From contig CM053270.1 of assembly GCA_028583415.1 (NCBI GenBank), positions 1,502,001 to 1,566,000 of the forward strand: 64,000 nucleotides of DNA. The letters run 5' to 3'. A program made the position numbers and the translations under genes. A model generated the notes under the pieces. That model saw only the letters and a list, made by a program, of their open reading frames with translations. It did no database searches and had not been told where the DNA came from. Positions 1 through 10,256 of this stretch are shown here, one piece after another. Source of the DNA: Protea cynaroides. Lineage: Eukaryota; Streptophyta; Magnoliopsida; Proteales; Proteaceae. The first letter of the stretch is position 1, and every line of letters starts with the position of its first letter.

Positions 1-285
1 TCAAAGGTAGGCTAATGACGAAATCCATAGTAATACAATCCACTTCCACGCAGGCTCCGGTAGTGGTTGCAGTAAACCTGCGGGTCTCTGCCTTTCAGCT
101 TTAACTTGCTGACAATTTAGACACTGGAACACGAAACGAGCTATATTTGCTTTCATACCCCTCCACCAATACAGTCTTCTTAAATCATAGTACATTTTGG
201 TACTTCCTGGATGTACCGAATATGGAGTGTAATGAGCTTCAGTCATAACTCGACCTTTGATACTACAGTCTTCACTCTCAAGTAT
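1..285 (-). pseudogene. Tek1 pol fragment: integrase N-terminus (Tekay-like Ty3/gypsy)
   Basis: This is the downstream part of the minus-strand Tek1 pol, separated from the rest (10257 onward) by the Athila-like insertion. The minus strand reads a zinc-binding H-H-C-C module of integrase: two histidines around the SVHPGSTKMY stretch, then CLNC, followed by the QRPAGLLQPLP linker typical of chromovirus integrases. A one-base shift near position 45 breaks the frame just before the catalytic core; the MDFV of the first catalytic Asp is visible in the neighbouring frame. Reading across the insertion (minus strand 10257 to 285) restores a continuous linker, which confirms that the two parts were once joined. 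The element continues off the left edge. Confidence 0.85.
281..285. repeat. Target-site duplication AGTAT, left copy
   Basis: The five bases AGTAT directly precede the TG of the 5' LTR and recur directly after the CA of the 3' LTR at 10252-10256. A 5-bp duplication is the usual integration mark of Ty3/gypsy elements and fixes the ends of the insertion. Confidence 0.93.
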
Positions 286-1793
286 TGATAAGTGTATAAT
301 TTTATATTTTTTTTATTCCTTTTGCATTAAGATTTTTAGGGTGTTTTATATCTTATTGAGCTTAATAGAATTTATTTTATGAGTTTGGTATATTTTAGAA
401 ATCTTGTTAATTAATTAATAAAAGATGAAAATTCTAGCACTCTTAATAATAACGTTTTGAATTTCATGTAGGATTCTGACATGGAAAAAGTTCGTTTGGG
501 CTTCCAAATGTGGTTTTAAAATCTAATCTGGAAAATTGATCCAAATCTAAACCAGAAAAGGAAGGTTGCTACACACGGAAGGTTCACTATTGGAATGCCT
601 TGATTGATTATTGGAAATCTTGAGGAGAATATACACAACTATGGAATCTTACAAAATTTAGTAGATTTGGGGGTGACAATTGTTTAATAATGGAATGATT
701 TTCATCTAATCTAGGAACGAAGATTTTGTTTAATTTTTATTTCCATGTAATAAGGTTGTCAAATCTAGGTATACCAATTTTAGTCTTGTATTTTGGCTAT
801 TTAAACAATGTAAAGCCTATGTAAAGAGCATTGAAGAGTGATTGAAAAAGAAGACAATGGTTGAAGAACAACTCTCTTTCTTTTGTGTTCCTGAAGAAGT
901 CATGTGTGGCTAATTTTCTTATCTTTGGTTAGACGGAGCTGAAGCCATCATTGTAAACTTGTGAGACTTGTTTTATTTATTGATTTTTAATTGAATATTT
1001 GTTTTTCTTCCAATTTATGTGTATAATGATTGATGAATGAGTTGATTAGGAGTACTACTAATTGATTTATTTATTTAATCAATTGTTATTTTAGAATTGA
1101 ATTGCTATCAATTGATTCTATGTCAGTGGCAATGGGAATTGATGTTAATGGACAAGTTAATGTTATATTTCTAGGAGAAATCAGATTAAAATAATTAAAC
1201 CACGCTGGTGTGTGCTTAATGTTTAATTTCAATCGTCTTTCCAATTGTTATTGTTATTCCTGAATCAAATCGAGAGCCTAGTCTTGAGATTGATTTAAGA
1301 GTAAGGGTGCTATTAATAAGCTATCTTTTAATAGACCAATCTTAAGGAAAGACTAAGGATTTTAGGCCTAGTCCTAATTTTCTTGATTGATTATTCAATT
1401 GGAATTGATTATCCTTTATGTCGATGAACAAGTTTATGAAGATGATGTAAGTATCCTTTTGACCGAAGTTTTCTCTTATTGGTTTAATCTTTGATATTTG
1501 TATTACCTTGCTCTTTATTCTTGCATTTTAGATAATTAATTATTGTTCTTTTCTACTGCAAACATACCCCCCCCTCCATACATAGAATAGCCAATGAAGT
1601 TGTGCTAATAAGATTAATCATAATCTGTTTTAGTACAACAATTGGTTACTTTCTGAGTCTTATTTTATTTTCTCTGTTTAGGTTAATTAAACATTTTAAT
1701 CTTGATCATACAATCCTTGTGGGTTCGACTCTTACTTGCTACTATCTACGTTTCAAAGTAAGGTAATTTAATTTGAGTGCTCGACACGCATCA
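286..1793 (+). repeat. Athila-like 5' LTR
   Basis: It begins TGATAAGTG and ends GACACGCATCA, 1508 bp long, and matches 8748-10251 almost throughout. It is AT-rich. It ends 5 bases before the primer binding site. The short ORFs inside it are not coding. Confidence 0.93.
798..805 (+). promoter_or_regulatory. Candidate TATA box in Athila-like 5' LTR
   Basis: TATTTAAA lies mid-LTR in GGCTATTTAAACAATG, a plausible U3/R boundary position. The same sequence is kept in the 3' LTR at 9255-9262. Only the motif and its position support this call. Confidence 0.45.
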
Positions 1794-1798
1794 AATTT

Positions 1799-1817
1799 TG
1801 GCGCCGTTGCCGGGGAT
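1799..1817 (+). other. Primer binding site, tRNA-Asp
   Basis: TGGCGCCGTTGCCGGGGAT is the exact complement of the 3' end of plant tRNA-Asp(GUC), including CCA. It lies 5 bases after the LTR end. This primer is characteristic of the Athila lineage. Confidence 0.93.
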
Positions 1818-1932
1818 TGTTTTGATTAAATTGATTTGTTTGATTATTTAATTGATTGTTTTTATTTTTATTTTATTTTATTTTATTTTTTATTTTTTAT
1901 ATTTTTTATTATCTGCTTGTTCTCTTAAGTGA

Positions 1933-4497
1933 ATGACCCGATCTTCTCATTTGGGAGAGTTGCAATTTGATCCAGAAATAGAAAGAACTCTGCACAAGCT
2001 AAGGAGAGAAAGTAGAAAGACAGCAAAAAATTCTTCATCAGGCAACAACGTAGCCATTGATTTAGCTTCTGGCAGCACTAGTAATTCAGACTTTGAAGAA
2101 ATGGCAGACAACAACAACCGCACTCTTAAGGAGTTAGCGGCTCCTAATCTCAACCAACAACCACTCTGCATCGAGTATCCTAATCTTGATGTTGCCTTTG
2201 AACTTAAATCTGGTCTAATCCATCTCCTCCCTACTTTTCGTGGTCTTGTAGGTGATGACCCACACAAGCATCTAAAAGAATTCCATGTGGTATGTTCGAG
2301 CATGAAACCAACCGTAATTTCTGAGGAGCAAATCAAGTTGAGGGCGTTTCCATTCTCATTAGCGGACAATGCAAAAGATTGGCTTTATTACTTGCCATCA
2401 GGATCCATTACCACATGGAATGAGATGAGGCGGCTTTTCTTGGAAAAGTATTTTCCAGCTTCAAGGGCAGCCAATATTCGAAAGGAAATCTGCGGTATTA
2501 GGCAATATAATGGAGAAACACTTTATGAATACTGGGAGCGATTCAAGAAGCTTTGCGCCAGCTGCCCTCATCACCAAATTAGCGAGCAATTACTCATTCA
2601 ATACTTCTACGAAGGGCTTTCTCATACTGATAGGGGTATGATTGACGCAGCGAGTGGAGGAGCATTAGTGGATAAAACTCCAAGGGAAGCCCGTAATTTG
2701 ATTGTAAATATGGCTGCTAACTCTCAGCAATTTGGTGTAAGAAATGACCCTCCATCGAACAAGGTTAATGAGGTAAGCACTTCTTTTCTTGAATTAAAAA
2801 TTGTAGAATTGTCTTCACTTGTTCGTCAATTGGCTGTGGATAAGGTGCAACAGGTTCAAACTTGTGGAATTTGCTACATCGTGGGACACCCAACTGATAT
2901 GTGTCCCACGCTTCAAGAGGAATCTACAGAGCAAACAAATACTATGGGTGGATTTCCAGGACAACCTCAACGTAAGTACGATCCATACTCAAATACTTAC
3001 AATCCGGGATGGAGGAATCACCCAAATCTCAGCTATGGTAATCAAGATGGCCCCAATCGTCAGTATGGGTATCAACAAGGCCAACAACCTTTTCAATCCA
3101 GACAACAAGCACCTTCAAGTTCAGGTATGACCTTGGAAGATATTGTTAAAACACTTGCCAATGATTCATTAAAATTTAAACAGGAAACAAGGACAGGTAT
3201 AAAGAACTTGGAGACTCAAATAAGCCAACTGGCCACTTCAATGAGTAGACTAGAGGCTCGAGGCTCGGGAAAGCTACCTTCGCAACCAATGGTGAATTCG
3301 AAGGAAAATACAAATGCCATAATCTTGAGAAGTGGAAAAGAAGTGGAGAATATAGAAAAGGAAAAAGAGAAAGAGACCTCAAAATCAACTCCGACATCTA
3401 TTTTCTCATCTGGGGTAAACTCTAAACCTTATATTTTCTCTATTCCTATTCAACCTTCTTTTCCTAGCAGGTTTGCTCAATCTAGAAAGGAAGAAAAAGA
3501 AAAGGAGATATTGGAGATTTTTCGAAAGGTAGAGATAAATATACCTCTTATTGAAGCAATTAAACAAGTGCCACGGTATGCTAAATTTCTTAAGGAATTG
3601 TGCACATCCAAGAGAAAATTGAAAGGAGATGAAAAGGTAAGTATGGGTGAAAATGTCTCAGCCATTATTCAACGGAAGCTTCCCCCTAAGTGTAAAGACC
3701 CAGGTACATTCACTATCCCATGCAAAATAGGTAACACCAATTTCAATAGAGCTATGTTAGATTTAGGAGCATCAATTAATGTCTTGCCTTATTCAATATA
3801 TGCTTCATTAAATCTAGAACCTTTAAAAGAAACTGGTGTAACTATTCAATTAGTTGATAGATCAAATGTATATCCTGAAGGTGTGATTGAGGATGTGTTA
3901 GTTCAAGTTAATGAATTGGTATTTCCTGCTGATTTTTATGTATTAAAAATGGAAGATGACTCATCGCATAATTCTACACCTCTTTTGTTGGGTAAACCAT
4001 TTTTAAAGACTGCTAAAACAAAAATAGATGTTCATGATGGTACCTTATCTATGGAATTTGATGGCGAGATAGTTCGCTTTAATATTTTTGAGGCTATGAG
4101 GTATCCTAGTGATATAAATTCTGTTTTTGCTATTGATATAATTGATTCTATGGTACAACAAGTTTTTGAATTAAATGGTGAAGATGAGTTGATGGTAGCC
4201 ATTAGCAAACATTTGAATAGCATGGATTTCAATTCAGAATTTGTGTTAAATGCTGAATTAGAGAAGATGTTGATGGAATTGCAGGCCTTACCCCCAATTC
4301 CAAAAAGATATGATGTTGCTCACATTGAGTTGCCTATATCTCATACAAGGTTGTTACCTTCCATTGTGCAGGCACCTATCGTTGAGCTGAAACCACTTCC
4401 AGACCATCTCAAATATGTCTACTTAGGAGACAATGAGACGTTACCTGTGATAATAGCAAGGGACTTGACCAAGCTACAAGAGGAGAAACTCATTTGA
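1933..4497 (+). CDS. Athila-like gag and aspartic protease ORF
   Basis: An 854-codon ORF encoding the capsid/nucleocapsid precursor and the protease that cleaves the polyprotein. The start is the first ATG after the primer site (leader about 115 bp, very T-rich). The retrotransposon gag domain covers roughly residues 60-235. A CX2CX4HX4C zinc knuckle (CGIC...GHPTDMC) sits near residues 313-326. A Gln/Asn-rich and then Lys/Glu-rich linker follows. The protease active site is DLGAS near residue 608 with a downstream LLLGKPFL flap-side motif near residue 680. The reading frame ends in TGA at 4495-4497, and RT continues at once in the +1-shifted frame at 4502. The break falls where the family normally reads through, so it is probably a one-base lesion; a programmed shift cannot be excluded. 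Confidence 0.9.
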   Translation: MTRSSHLGELQFDPEIERTLHKLRRESRKTAKNSSSGNNVAIDLASGSTSNSDFEEMADNNNRTLKELAAPNLNQQPLCIEYPNLDVAFELKSGLIHLLPTFRGLVGDDPHKHLKEFHVVCSSMKPTVISEEQIKLRAFPFSLADNAKDWLYYLPSGSITTWNEMRRLFLEKYFPASRAANIRKEICGIRQYNGETLYEYWERFKKLCASCPHHQISEQLLIQYFYEGLSHTDRGMIDAASGGALVDKTPREARNLIVNMAANSQQFGVRNDPPSNKVNEVSTSFLELKIVELSSLVRQLAVDKVQQVQTCGICYIVGHPTDMCPTLQEESTEQTNTMGGFPGQPQRKYDPYSNTYNPGWRNHPNLSYGNQDGPNRQYGYQQGQQPFQSRQQAPSSSGMTLEDIVKTLANDSLKFKQETRTGIKNLETQISQLATSMSRLEARGSGKLPSQPMVNSKENTNAIILRSGKEVENIEKEKEKETSKSTPTSIFSSGVNSKPYIFSIPIQPSFPSRFAQSRKEEKEKEILEIFRKVEINIPLIEAIKQVPRYAKFLKELCTSKRKLKGDEKVSMGENVSAIIQRKLPPKCKDPGTFTIPCKIGNTNFNRAMLDLGASINVLPYSIYASLNLEPLKETGVTIQLVDRSNVYPEGVIEDVLVQVNELVFPADFYVLKMEDDSSHNSTPLLLGKPFLKTAKTKIDVHDGTLSMEFDGEIVRFNIFEAMRYPSDINSVFAIDIIDSMVQQVFELNGEDELMVAISKHLNSMDFNSEFVLNAELEKMLMELQALPPIPKRYDVAHIELPISHTRLLPSIVQAPIVELKPLPDHLKYVYLGDNETLPVIIARDLTKLQEEKLI

Positions 4498-4501
4498 AAT
4501 T

Positions 4502-5806
4502 TTGAGAGACCATAAGACAGCCATTGGGTGGACAATAGCCGACATTAAGGGAATCAGCCCGGCCATGTGCATGCATCGCATACTTCTTGAGGAGGGAGCC
4601 AAACCGATTAGAGAAGCACAGCGTAGACTAAACCCTCCTATGATGGAAGTTGTGAAGAAGGAGATATTAAAGCTCCTTGATGTTGGAATTATCTATCCTA
4701 TCTCTGATAGTAAGTGGGTAAGTCCGGTTCAGGTGGTACCTAAAAAGACGGGCATAACTGTTGTTAAGAATCAAAATAATGAGTTAATCCCTACTAGGAT
4801 ACAAAATGGGTGGCGTGTTTGTATTGATTATAGGAAATTGAATGTTTCAACTCGTAAAGACCACTTTCCTCTTCCATTTATCGATCAAATGTTGGAGAGG
4901 TTAGCAGGTCGTTCGCACTATTGTTTTCTTGATAGTTACTCAGGTTACTATCAAATTGTGATTGCACCTGAAGATCAGGAGAAAACGACATTCACCTGCC
5001 CATTTGGTACCTTTGCTTACCGACGAATGCCGTTTGGTCTTTGCACCGCCCCAGCCACATTCCAGAGGTGTATGGTTAGCATTTTTTCTAATTATGTAGA
5101 GAAAATTATAGAAGTTTTCATGGATGATTTTATGGTTTATGGAGACTTTTTTGATACATGCTTGGATAACCTTACACTTGTTCTTAAGAGGTGTATAGAA
5201 ACTAACCTTGTTTTGAATTCTGAGAAATATCATTTTATGGTAACACAAGGAGCAGTTTTAGGTCATGTGATATCTTCTAGAGGTATAGAAGTTGACAAAG
5301 CAAAGATAGATCTTGTTCAATCTTTACCTTACCCCACAACTGTGCGGGAAGTGCGTTCCTTTCATGGACATGCAGGCTTTTATCGGCGCTTCATCAAGGA
5401 TTTCTCGAAAATTTCATTGCCCTTATGCAAGCTCTTACAAAAGGAAGTGGTGTTTGACTTTAATGATGAGTGCAAAAGAGCTTTTGACAAGCTCAAAGAA
5501 CTGCTAACAACAGCCCCCGTGATTCAATCACCGAACTGGAAACTCCCATTTGAGATCATGTGTGATGCTAGCAATTATGCTATTGGGGCTGTTTTGGGTC
5601 AACGTGTTGGGAAAGTTGCTCATGCTATCTATTATGCCTCTCGGACACTAACTGAAGCACAGTGTAACTACTCCACAACGGAGAAAGAGCTATTGGCTAT
5701 AGTTTTTGCTTTGGAAAAATTTAGATCTTATTTATTGGGAACTAAAGTTATTGTCTATTCTGATCATGCAGCTCTTAGGCATTTCTTTGGCGAAAAAAGA
5801 ATCTAA
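4502..5806 (+). CDS. Athila-like reverse transcriptase and RNase H (truncated ORF)
   Basis: This 434-codon frame copies element RNA into DNA. It opens with RDHKTAIGW and ADIKGISPAMCMHRI, Athila hallmarks at the start of RT. RT palm motifs follow: WRVCIDYRKLN, FCTF-type FTCPFGTFAYRRMPFGL, and the catalytic FMDDF near residues 206-210. The RNase H domain begins at MCDASNYAIGAVLGQR near residue 351 and includes TTEKELLAIVFALEKF and YSDHAALRHF. The first codon in this frame is TTG, so it is not an independent start; it is the continuation of the upstream ORF after a frame change. The frame closes early at 5806 because of a one-base shift in the A-rich run near 5790-5800. Confidence 0.9.
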   Translation: MRDHKTAIGWTIADIKGISPAMCMHRILLEEGAKPIREAQRRLNPPMMEVVKKEILKLLDVGIIYPISDSKWVSPVQVVPKKTGITVVKNQNNELIPTRIQNGWRVCIDYRKLNVSTRKDHFPLPFIDQMLERLAGRSHYCFLDSYSGYYQIVIAPEDQEKTTFTCPFGTFAYRRMPFGLCTAPATFQRCMVSIFSNYVEKIIEVFMDDFMVYGDFFDTCLDNLTLVLKRCIETNLVLNSEKYHFMVTQGAVLGHVISSRGIEVDKAKIDLVQSLPYPTTVREVRSFHGHAGFYRRFIKDFSKISLPLCKLLQKEVVFDFNDECKRAFDKLKELLTTAPVIQSPNWKLPFEIMCDASNYAIGAVLGQRVGKVAHAIYYASRTLTEAQCNYSTTEKELLAIVFALEKFRSYLLGTKVIVYSDHAALRHFFGEKRI

Positions 5807-7291
5807 GCCAAGATTGATCAGATGGATCCTTCTTCTTCAAGAATTTGATTTGGAGATTAAGGACAAGAAGGGAGCTGAGAATTTAGTTGCAGACCATCTT
5901 AGTCGGGTGGTTAAGGAGGATGATGCGATACCATTACAAGATTTCTTCCCAGATGAACAACTACTTAAGGTGACAAATGTAGTGCCCTGGTATGCAGATT
6001 TAGTCAATTATTTGGTTACCAAAACCTTACCACCAGAGCTACCTAGAGTACGAAGAGAGAAAATCAAGAGTGATGCTCGGTACTACATTTGGGATGACCC
6101 TTATCTTTGGAAACAATGTTCAAACCAAATGGTAAGAAGGTGCGTACCCGAAACTGAATTTGAATCCATTCTTATCTTTTGTCATTCATATGCATGTGGT
6201 GGACATTTCGGTCCTAAAAGAACAGCAAGAAAAGTGCTTGAATGTGGCTTCTTTTGGCCATCTTTATTTCATGATGCATATATATTTTGTAAGTCATGCA
6301 CTCGTTGCCAATACTCAGGTAATGTGGCCCGTAGGGATAAAATGCCACAAACCCCCATACTTATTTGTGAAATTTTTGATGTTTGGGCATTGACTTTATG
6401 GGTCCTTTTCCTAATTCTTTTGGCAATGTTTATATTTTACTTGCTGTTGATTATGTGTCAAAGTGGGTGGAAGCAAAAGCCACCCGAACTGATGATTCTA
6501 AAGTGGTTGCAGATTTTGTCAAATCTCACATTTTTGTTAGATTTGGGATCCCACGGGCAATGATCAGTGATAGAGGGACTCACTTTTGTAACCGCACTGT
6601 AGCAAAGACCGCTTAAGAGGTATCTTTGTGACCCATAAGATTTCAACCGCCTACCATCCACAAACTAATGGGCAAGCTGAGGTATCTAATAGAGAGGTGA
6701 AGTCAATTTTAGAAAAAATAGTTAATCCGAATAGGAAAGACTGGAGTACAAGACTTGACGATGCACTATGGGCTTATAGGACTGCTTATAAGACACCTAT
6801 AGGGATGTCTCCATATCGGTTGGTTTATGGAAAAGCATGTCATCTACCGGTAGAATTGGAGCACAAGGCATTCTGGGCAATTAAGCAAGTGTAACATGGA
6901 GACGGATATAGGGGGGAGCAAACGAAAGTTGCAATTGCGGGAGTTAGAGGAGATTCGCAATGAAGCTTATGAGAACTCTCGGATTTATAAGGAAAAGACG
7001 AAGGCCTTTCATGATAAAATGATTTCTAAGAAGCAATTTGTTGTTGGACAAAAAGTGCTCCTTTATAATTCAAGGCTTCGATTATTTCCTGGTAAGTTGT
7101 AATCTCGTTGGATTGGTCCTTTTATTGTTATAAATCTCTTTCCACATGGTGCAGTTGAGATACAAAGTTTGGACACTCAAAAGATTTTTAAGGTCAATGG
7201 ATATAGACTTAAACCTTACCATGAAGGTTTTCAAGTTAACTCGTTGGTTGAGAAAGCTATGGACTTAGAAGATCCACTTTATTCAGATTGA
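5798..7291 (+). pseudogene. Athila-like RNase H tail and integrase, broken
   Basis: The C-terminal RNase H continues in a new frame (PRLIRWILLLQEFDLEI, VADHLSR), followed by the integrase that inserts the cDNA. The zinc-binding domain (CHSYACGGHFG ... CKSCTRCQ) is near 6180-6315. The catalytic core has Asp at IDFMGPF (about 6386), Asp at ISDRGTHFCN (about 6564) and Glu at NGQAEVSNREV (about 6680). Frame changes are seen near 6380, between 6600 and 6628, and near 6890, with TAA stops at 6892-6894 and 7100-7102. The C-terminal domain (RWIGPF ... NGYRLKPY) ends at TGA 7289-7291. At least five lesions make an active integrase unlikely. Confidence 0.88.
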
Positions 7292-7335
7292 GAAAAGCTG
7301 CAAAGTCGAGCGAACGATGTTAAACAAAAGCGCTA

Positions 7336-7353
7336 CTTGGGAGGCAACCCAAG
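7336..7353 (+). other. Post-pol hairpin CTTGGG-AGGCAA-CCCAAG
   Basis: A 6-bp perfect stem with a 6-base loop lies 45 bases after the integrase stop, in GCGCTACTTGGGAGGCAACC context. I recall the GGGAGGCAACCCAA motif as a recurrent signature downstream of pol in Athila elements. Its function is not established. Confidence 0.6.
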
Positions 7354-7458
7354 AAATCAGATTTGCTTTCTTAACCCTTTCTCTTTTTATTTATTTATTT
7401 ATTATTTTTCTTTTTCATAGATATTATGTTTGTATTTATCTTTTTCTTTGCATTTAGT

Positions 7459-7480
7459 CTTACATTGGGGACAATGTAAG
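7459..7480 (+). other. Second post-pol hairpin plus polypurine-like tract
   Basis: CTTACATTG and CAATGTAAG form a perfect 9-bp stem around GGGA. Four bases later comes AAGTGTGGGGGAATT (7485-7499), nearly identical to the real polypurine tract at 8733-8747. It may be a relic of an older LTR junction or a second plus-strand primer. Confidence 0.55.
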
Positions 7481-7900
7481 TTTTAAGTGTGGGGGAATTC
7501 TACGATGTGTTTTGTTTTTATTTTTATACGTTGTTAGTATATATTGGTTGTATATAGTAACCGAAAAAAATTTGACTTCAAATTTTCTTCAAAAAAAAAA
7601 AAAAATTTTTTTTTTTGACCAGTTACAAGTTTGGATTAATTCTCTAAAGTGACCATGTTGAAACTTTATAAATATGATTAAATTATTGAGATTCTTGAAC
7701 CTTAGATTAGATATGCAACTAAATTTGAATCACCATCTGAGATAAAGTTTTATTGTTATGTGTCTTTGTATTTCACGTTTGCACCAACTCTTAGTTGTGG
7801 GGAATAAACGGTAAATTTGAGAAATGACAATTACACAAAAAAAAAAAACTTGAAAAAGAATAAATAACTGCTTCAATGTCCAAAATACCTCAAAAAAGAA

Positions 7901-8310
7901 AAAAGAAAAATTGAGATGATGGTTATAAGCAGTTTAATTGACTAAGTCTGATTTTGTGGCCTTTGTTACTTGAGTTATTAAGTCCTAGGGGTGTCTCTAC
8001 ACCTAGTGCCCTAAAGCCAACTGGTTTGGGAGTCACTGACCCAACACTTGCTACATGGGTAACTTAGAAAGCCTAAGAAAACGGACATTGCACAAGTCGA
8101 TAAAAAAAAGAAAAATTGAGATGATGGTTATAAGCAGTTTAATTGACTAAGTCTGATTTTGTGGCCTTTGTTACTTGAGTTATTAAGTCCTAGGGGTATC
8201 TCTACACCTAGTGCCCTAAAGCCAACTGGTTTGGGAGTCACTGACCCAACACTTGCTACATGGGTAACTTAGAAAGCCTAAGAAAACGGACATTGCACTA
8301 GTCAATAAAA
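7901..8310 (+). repeat. 205-bp tandem duplication
   Basis: Two head-to-tail copies run from about 7901 to 8105 and from 8106 to 8310. The anchor TTGAGATGATGG occurs at 7911 and 8116. The copies are nearly identical, differing at about three visible positions, so the duplication is recent. A-rich runs lie at both junctions and may have mediated it. Confidence 0.9.
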
Positions 8311-8732
8311 AAAAATGGTGTTATTTTTCTTGAAGTATACTGTAAAGCCCCTTACTAATTGAGTTACATCACTTCACACTTCACACTATATATGCATATT
8401 AATATGAATTTGTTGAAGATGGTGACTAAAATAAAGTTATTGTATCTTTGATAAGATTTAAGTTTCTATTGAGTTTAATTATGTTTATGAGTTATAATTG
8501 TGGAGTACTTAAGATTTTATTTAATTCTTATAATTTGTCAAATCTAAAAATATTTTTCTTTGAATTTTGTGGGTAGATTCACTGCAAACCCTCACGAGAC
8601 ACAACTCGTCCACTAGGGGTAACCTAGGGGTTCAATGGCTTGTTGTACATGCTAAGTGCAATCGTGGTTCCTACGAAAGTGGAATAGTTTATGATTTTTT
8701 TATTTTATTTTGCCCGAGGACGTGCAAAGGCT

Positions 8733-8747
8733 AAGTGTAGGGGAATT
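8733..8747 (+). other. Polypurine tract of Athila-like element
   Basis: AAGTGTAGGGGAATT directly abuts the TG of the 3' LTR. This is the expected plus-strand primer position. Confidence 0.85.
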
Positions 8748-10251
8748 TGATAAGTGTATAATTTTTTTTTTATTCCTTTTGCATTATGATTTATAGGGTG
8801 TTTTATATCTTATTGAGCTTAATAGAATTTATTTTATGAGTTTGATATATTTTAGAAATCTTGTTAATTAATTAATAAAAGATGAAAATTCTAGCACTCT
8901 TAATAATAACGTTTTGAATTTCATGTAGGATTCTGACATGGAAAGAGTTCGTTTGGGCTTCCAAATGTGGTTTTAAAATCTAATCTGGAAAATTGATCCA
9001 AATCTAAACCAGAGAAGGAAGGTTGCTACACACGGAAGGTTCACTATTGGAAGGCCTTGATTGATTTTTGGAAATCTTGAGGAGAATATACACAACTATG
9101 GAATCTTACAAAATTTAGTAGATTTGGGGGTGACAATTGTTTAATAATGGAATGATTTTCATCTAATCTAGGAACGAAGATTTTGTTTAATTTTTATTTC
9201 CATGTAATAAGGTTGTCAAATCTAGGCATACCAATTTTAGTCTTGTATTTTGGCTATTTAAACAATGTAAAGCCTATGCAAAGAGCATTGAAGAGTGATT
9301 GAAAAAGAAGACAATGGTTGAAGAACAACTCTCTTTCTTTTGTGTTCTTGAAGAAGTCATGTGTGGCTAATTTTTTTATCTTTGGTTAGACGGAGCTGAA
9401 GCCATCATTGTAAACTTGTGAGACTTGTTTTATTTATTGATTTTTAATTGAATATTTGTTTTTCTTCCAATTTATGTGTATAATGATTGATGAATGAGTT
9501 GATTAGGAGTACTACTAATTGATTTATTTATTTAATCAACTGTTATTTTAGAATTGAATTGCTATCAATTGATTCTATGTCAGTGGCAATGGGAATTGAT
9601 GTTAATGGACAAGTTAATGTTATATTTCTAGGAGAAATCAGATTAAAATAATTAAACCACGCTGGTGTGTGCTTAATGTTTAATTTCAATCGTCTTTCCA
9701 ATTGTTATTGTTATTCCTGAATCAAATCAAGAGCCTAGTCTTGAGATTGATTTAAGAGTAAGGGTGCTATTAATAAGCTATCTTTTAATAGACCAATCTT
9801 AAGGAAAGACTAAGGATTTTAGGCCTAGTCCTAATTTTCTTGATTGATTATTCAATTGGAATTGATTATCCTTTATGTCGATGAACAAGTTTATGAAGAT
9901 GGTGTAAGTATCCTTTTGACCGAAGTTTTCTCTTATTGGTTTAATCTTTGATATTTGTATTACCTTGCTCTTTATTCTTGTATTTTAGATAATTAATTAT
10001 TGTTCTTTTCTACTGCAAACATACCCCCCCCCTCCATACATAGAATAGCCAATGAAGTTGTGCTAATAAGATTAATCATAATCTGTTTTAGTACAACAAT
10101 TGGTTACTTTCTGAGTCTTATTTTATTTTCTCTCTTTAGGTTAATTAAACATTTTAATCTTGATCATACAATCCTTGTGGGTTCGACTCTTACTTGCTAC
10201 TATCTACGTTTCAAAGTAAGGTAATTTAATTTGAGTGCTCGACACGCATCA
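8748..10251 (+). repeat. Athila-like 3' LTR
   Basis: It is 1504 bp long and runs from TGATAAGTG to GACACGCATCA, near-identical to the 5' LTR. A short T-run difference near the start and one extra C in the poly-C tract (about 10024) are the visible length changes. Confidence 0.93.
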
Positions 10252-10256
10252 AGTAT
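10252..10256. repeat. Target-site duplication AGTAT, right copy
   Basis: It matches 281-285. Removing the element and one copy rejoins the Tek1 pol reading. Confidence 0.93.

Larger units (their letters stand above)
7292..8732 (+). other. Athila-like 3' untranslated region, no ORF
   Basis: This 1.4-kb stretch between integrase and the 3' LTR holds the two hairpins, homopolymer-rich DNA (near 7585-7615) and a 205-bp tandem duplication. It contains no env-like ORF and no other coding signal. Confidence 0.75.
286..10251 (+). mobile_element. Athila-like Ty3/gypsy LTR retrotransposon, complete ends
   Basis: A 9966-bp element with two LTRs of about 1.5 kb, TG...CA ends, a tRNA-Asp primer site, gag-protease, RT-RNase H, integrase, a polypurine tract and a perfect 5-bp target duplication. 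The order PR-RT-RH-INT marks Ty3/gypsy; the gag, protease (DLGAS) and the RT start resemble the Athila lineage, as does the tRNA-Asp primer site. There is no env-like ORF in the 1.4 kb after integrase. By hand comparison the LTRs differ at about 16 substitutions plus two short length differences, roughly 1 percent, so the insertion is young. Even so, pol is broken at several places, so this copy should not make a complete polyprotein. Confidence 0.92.

Noticed and set aside
1947..2369. 140-codon minus-strand ORF within Athila-like gag
   Set aside because: It is a shadow of the gag frame, with no domain and no start context.
7104..8747. Env-like gene expected in some Athila elements
   Set aside because: No ORF longer than a few dozen codons and no transmembrane-type stretch is present in this interval.
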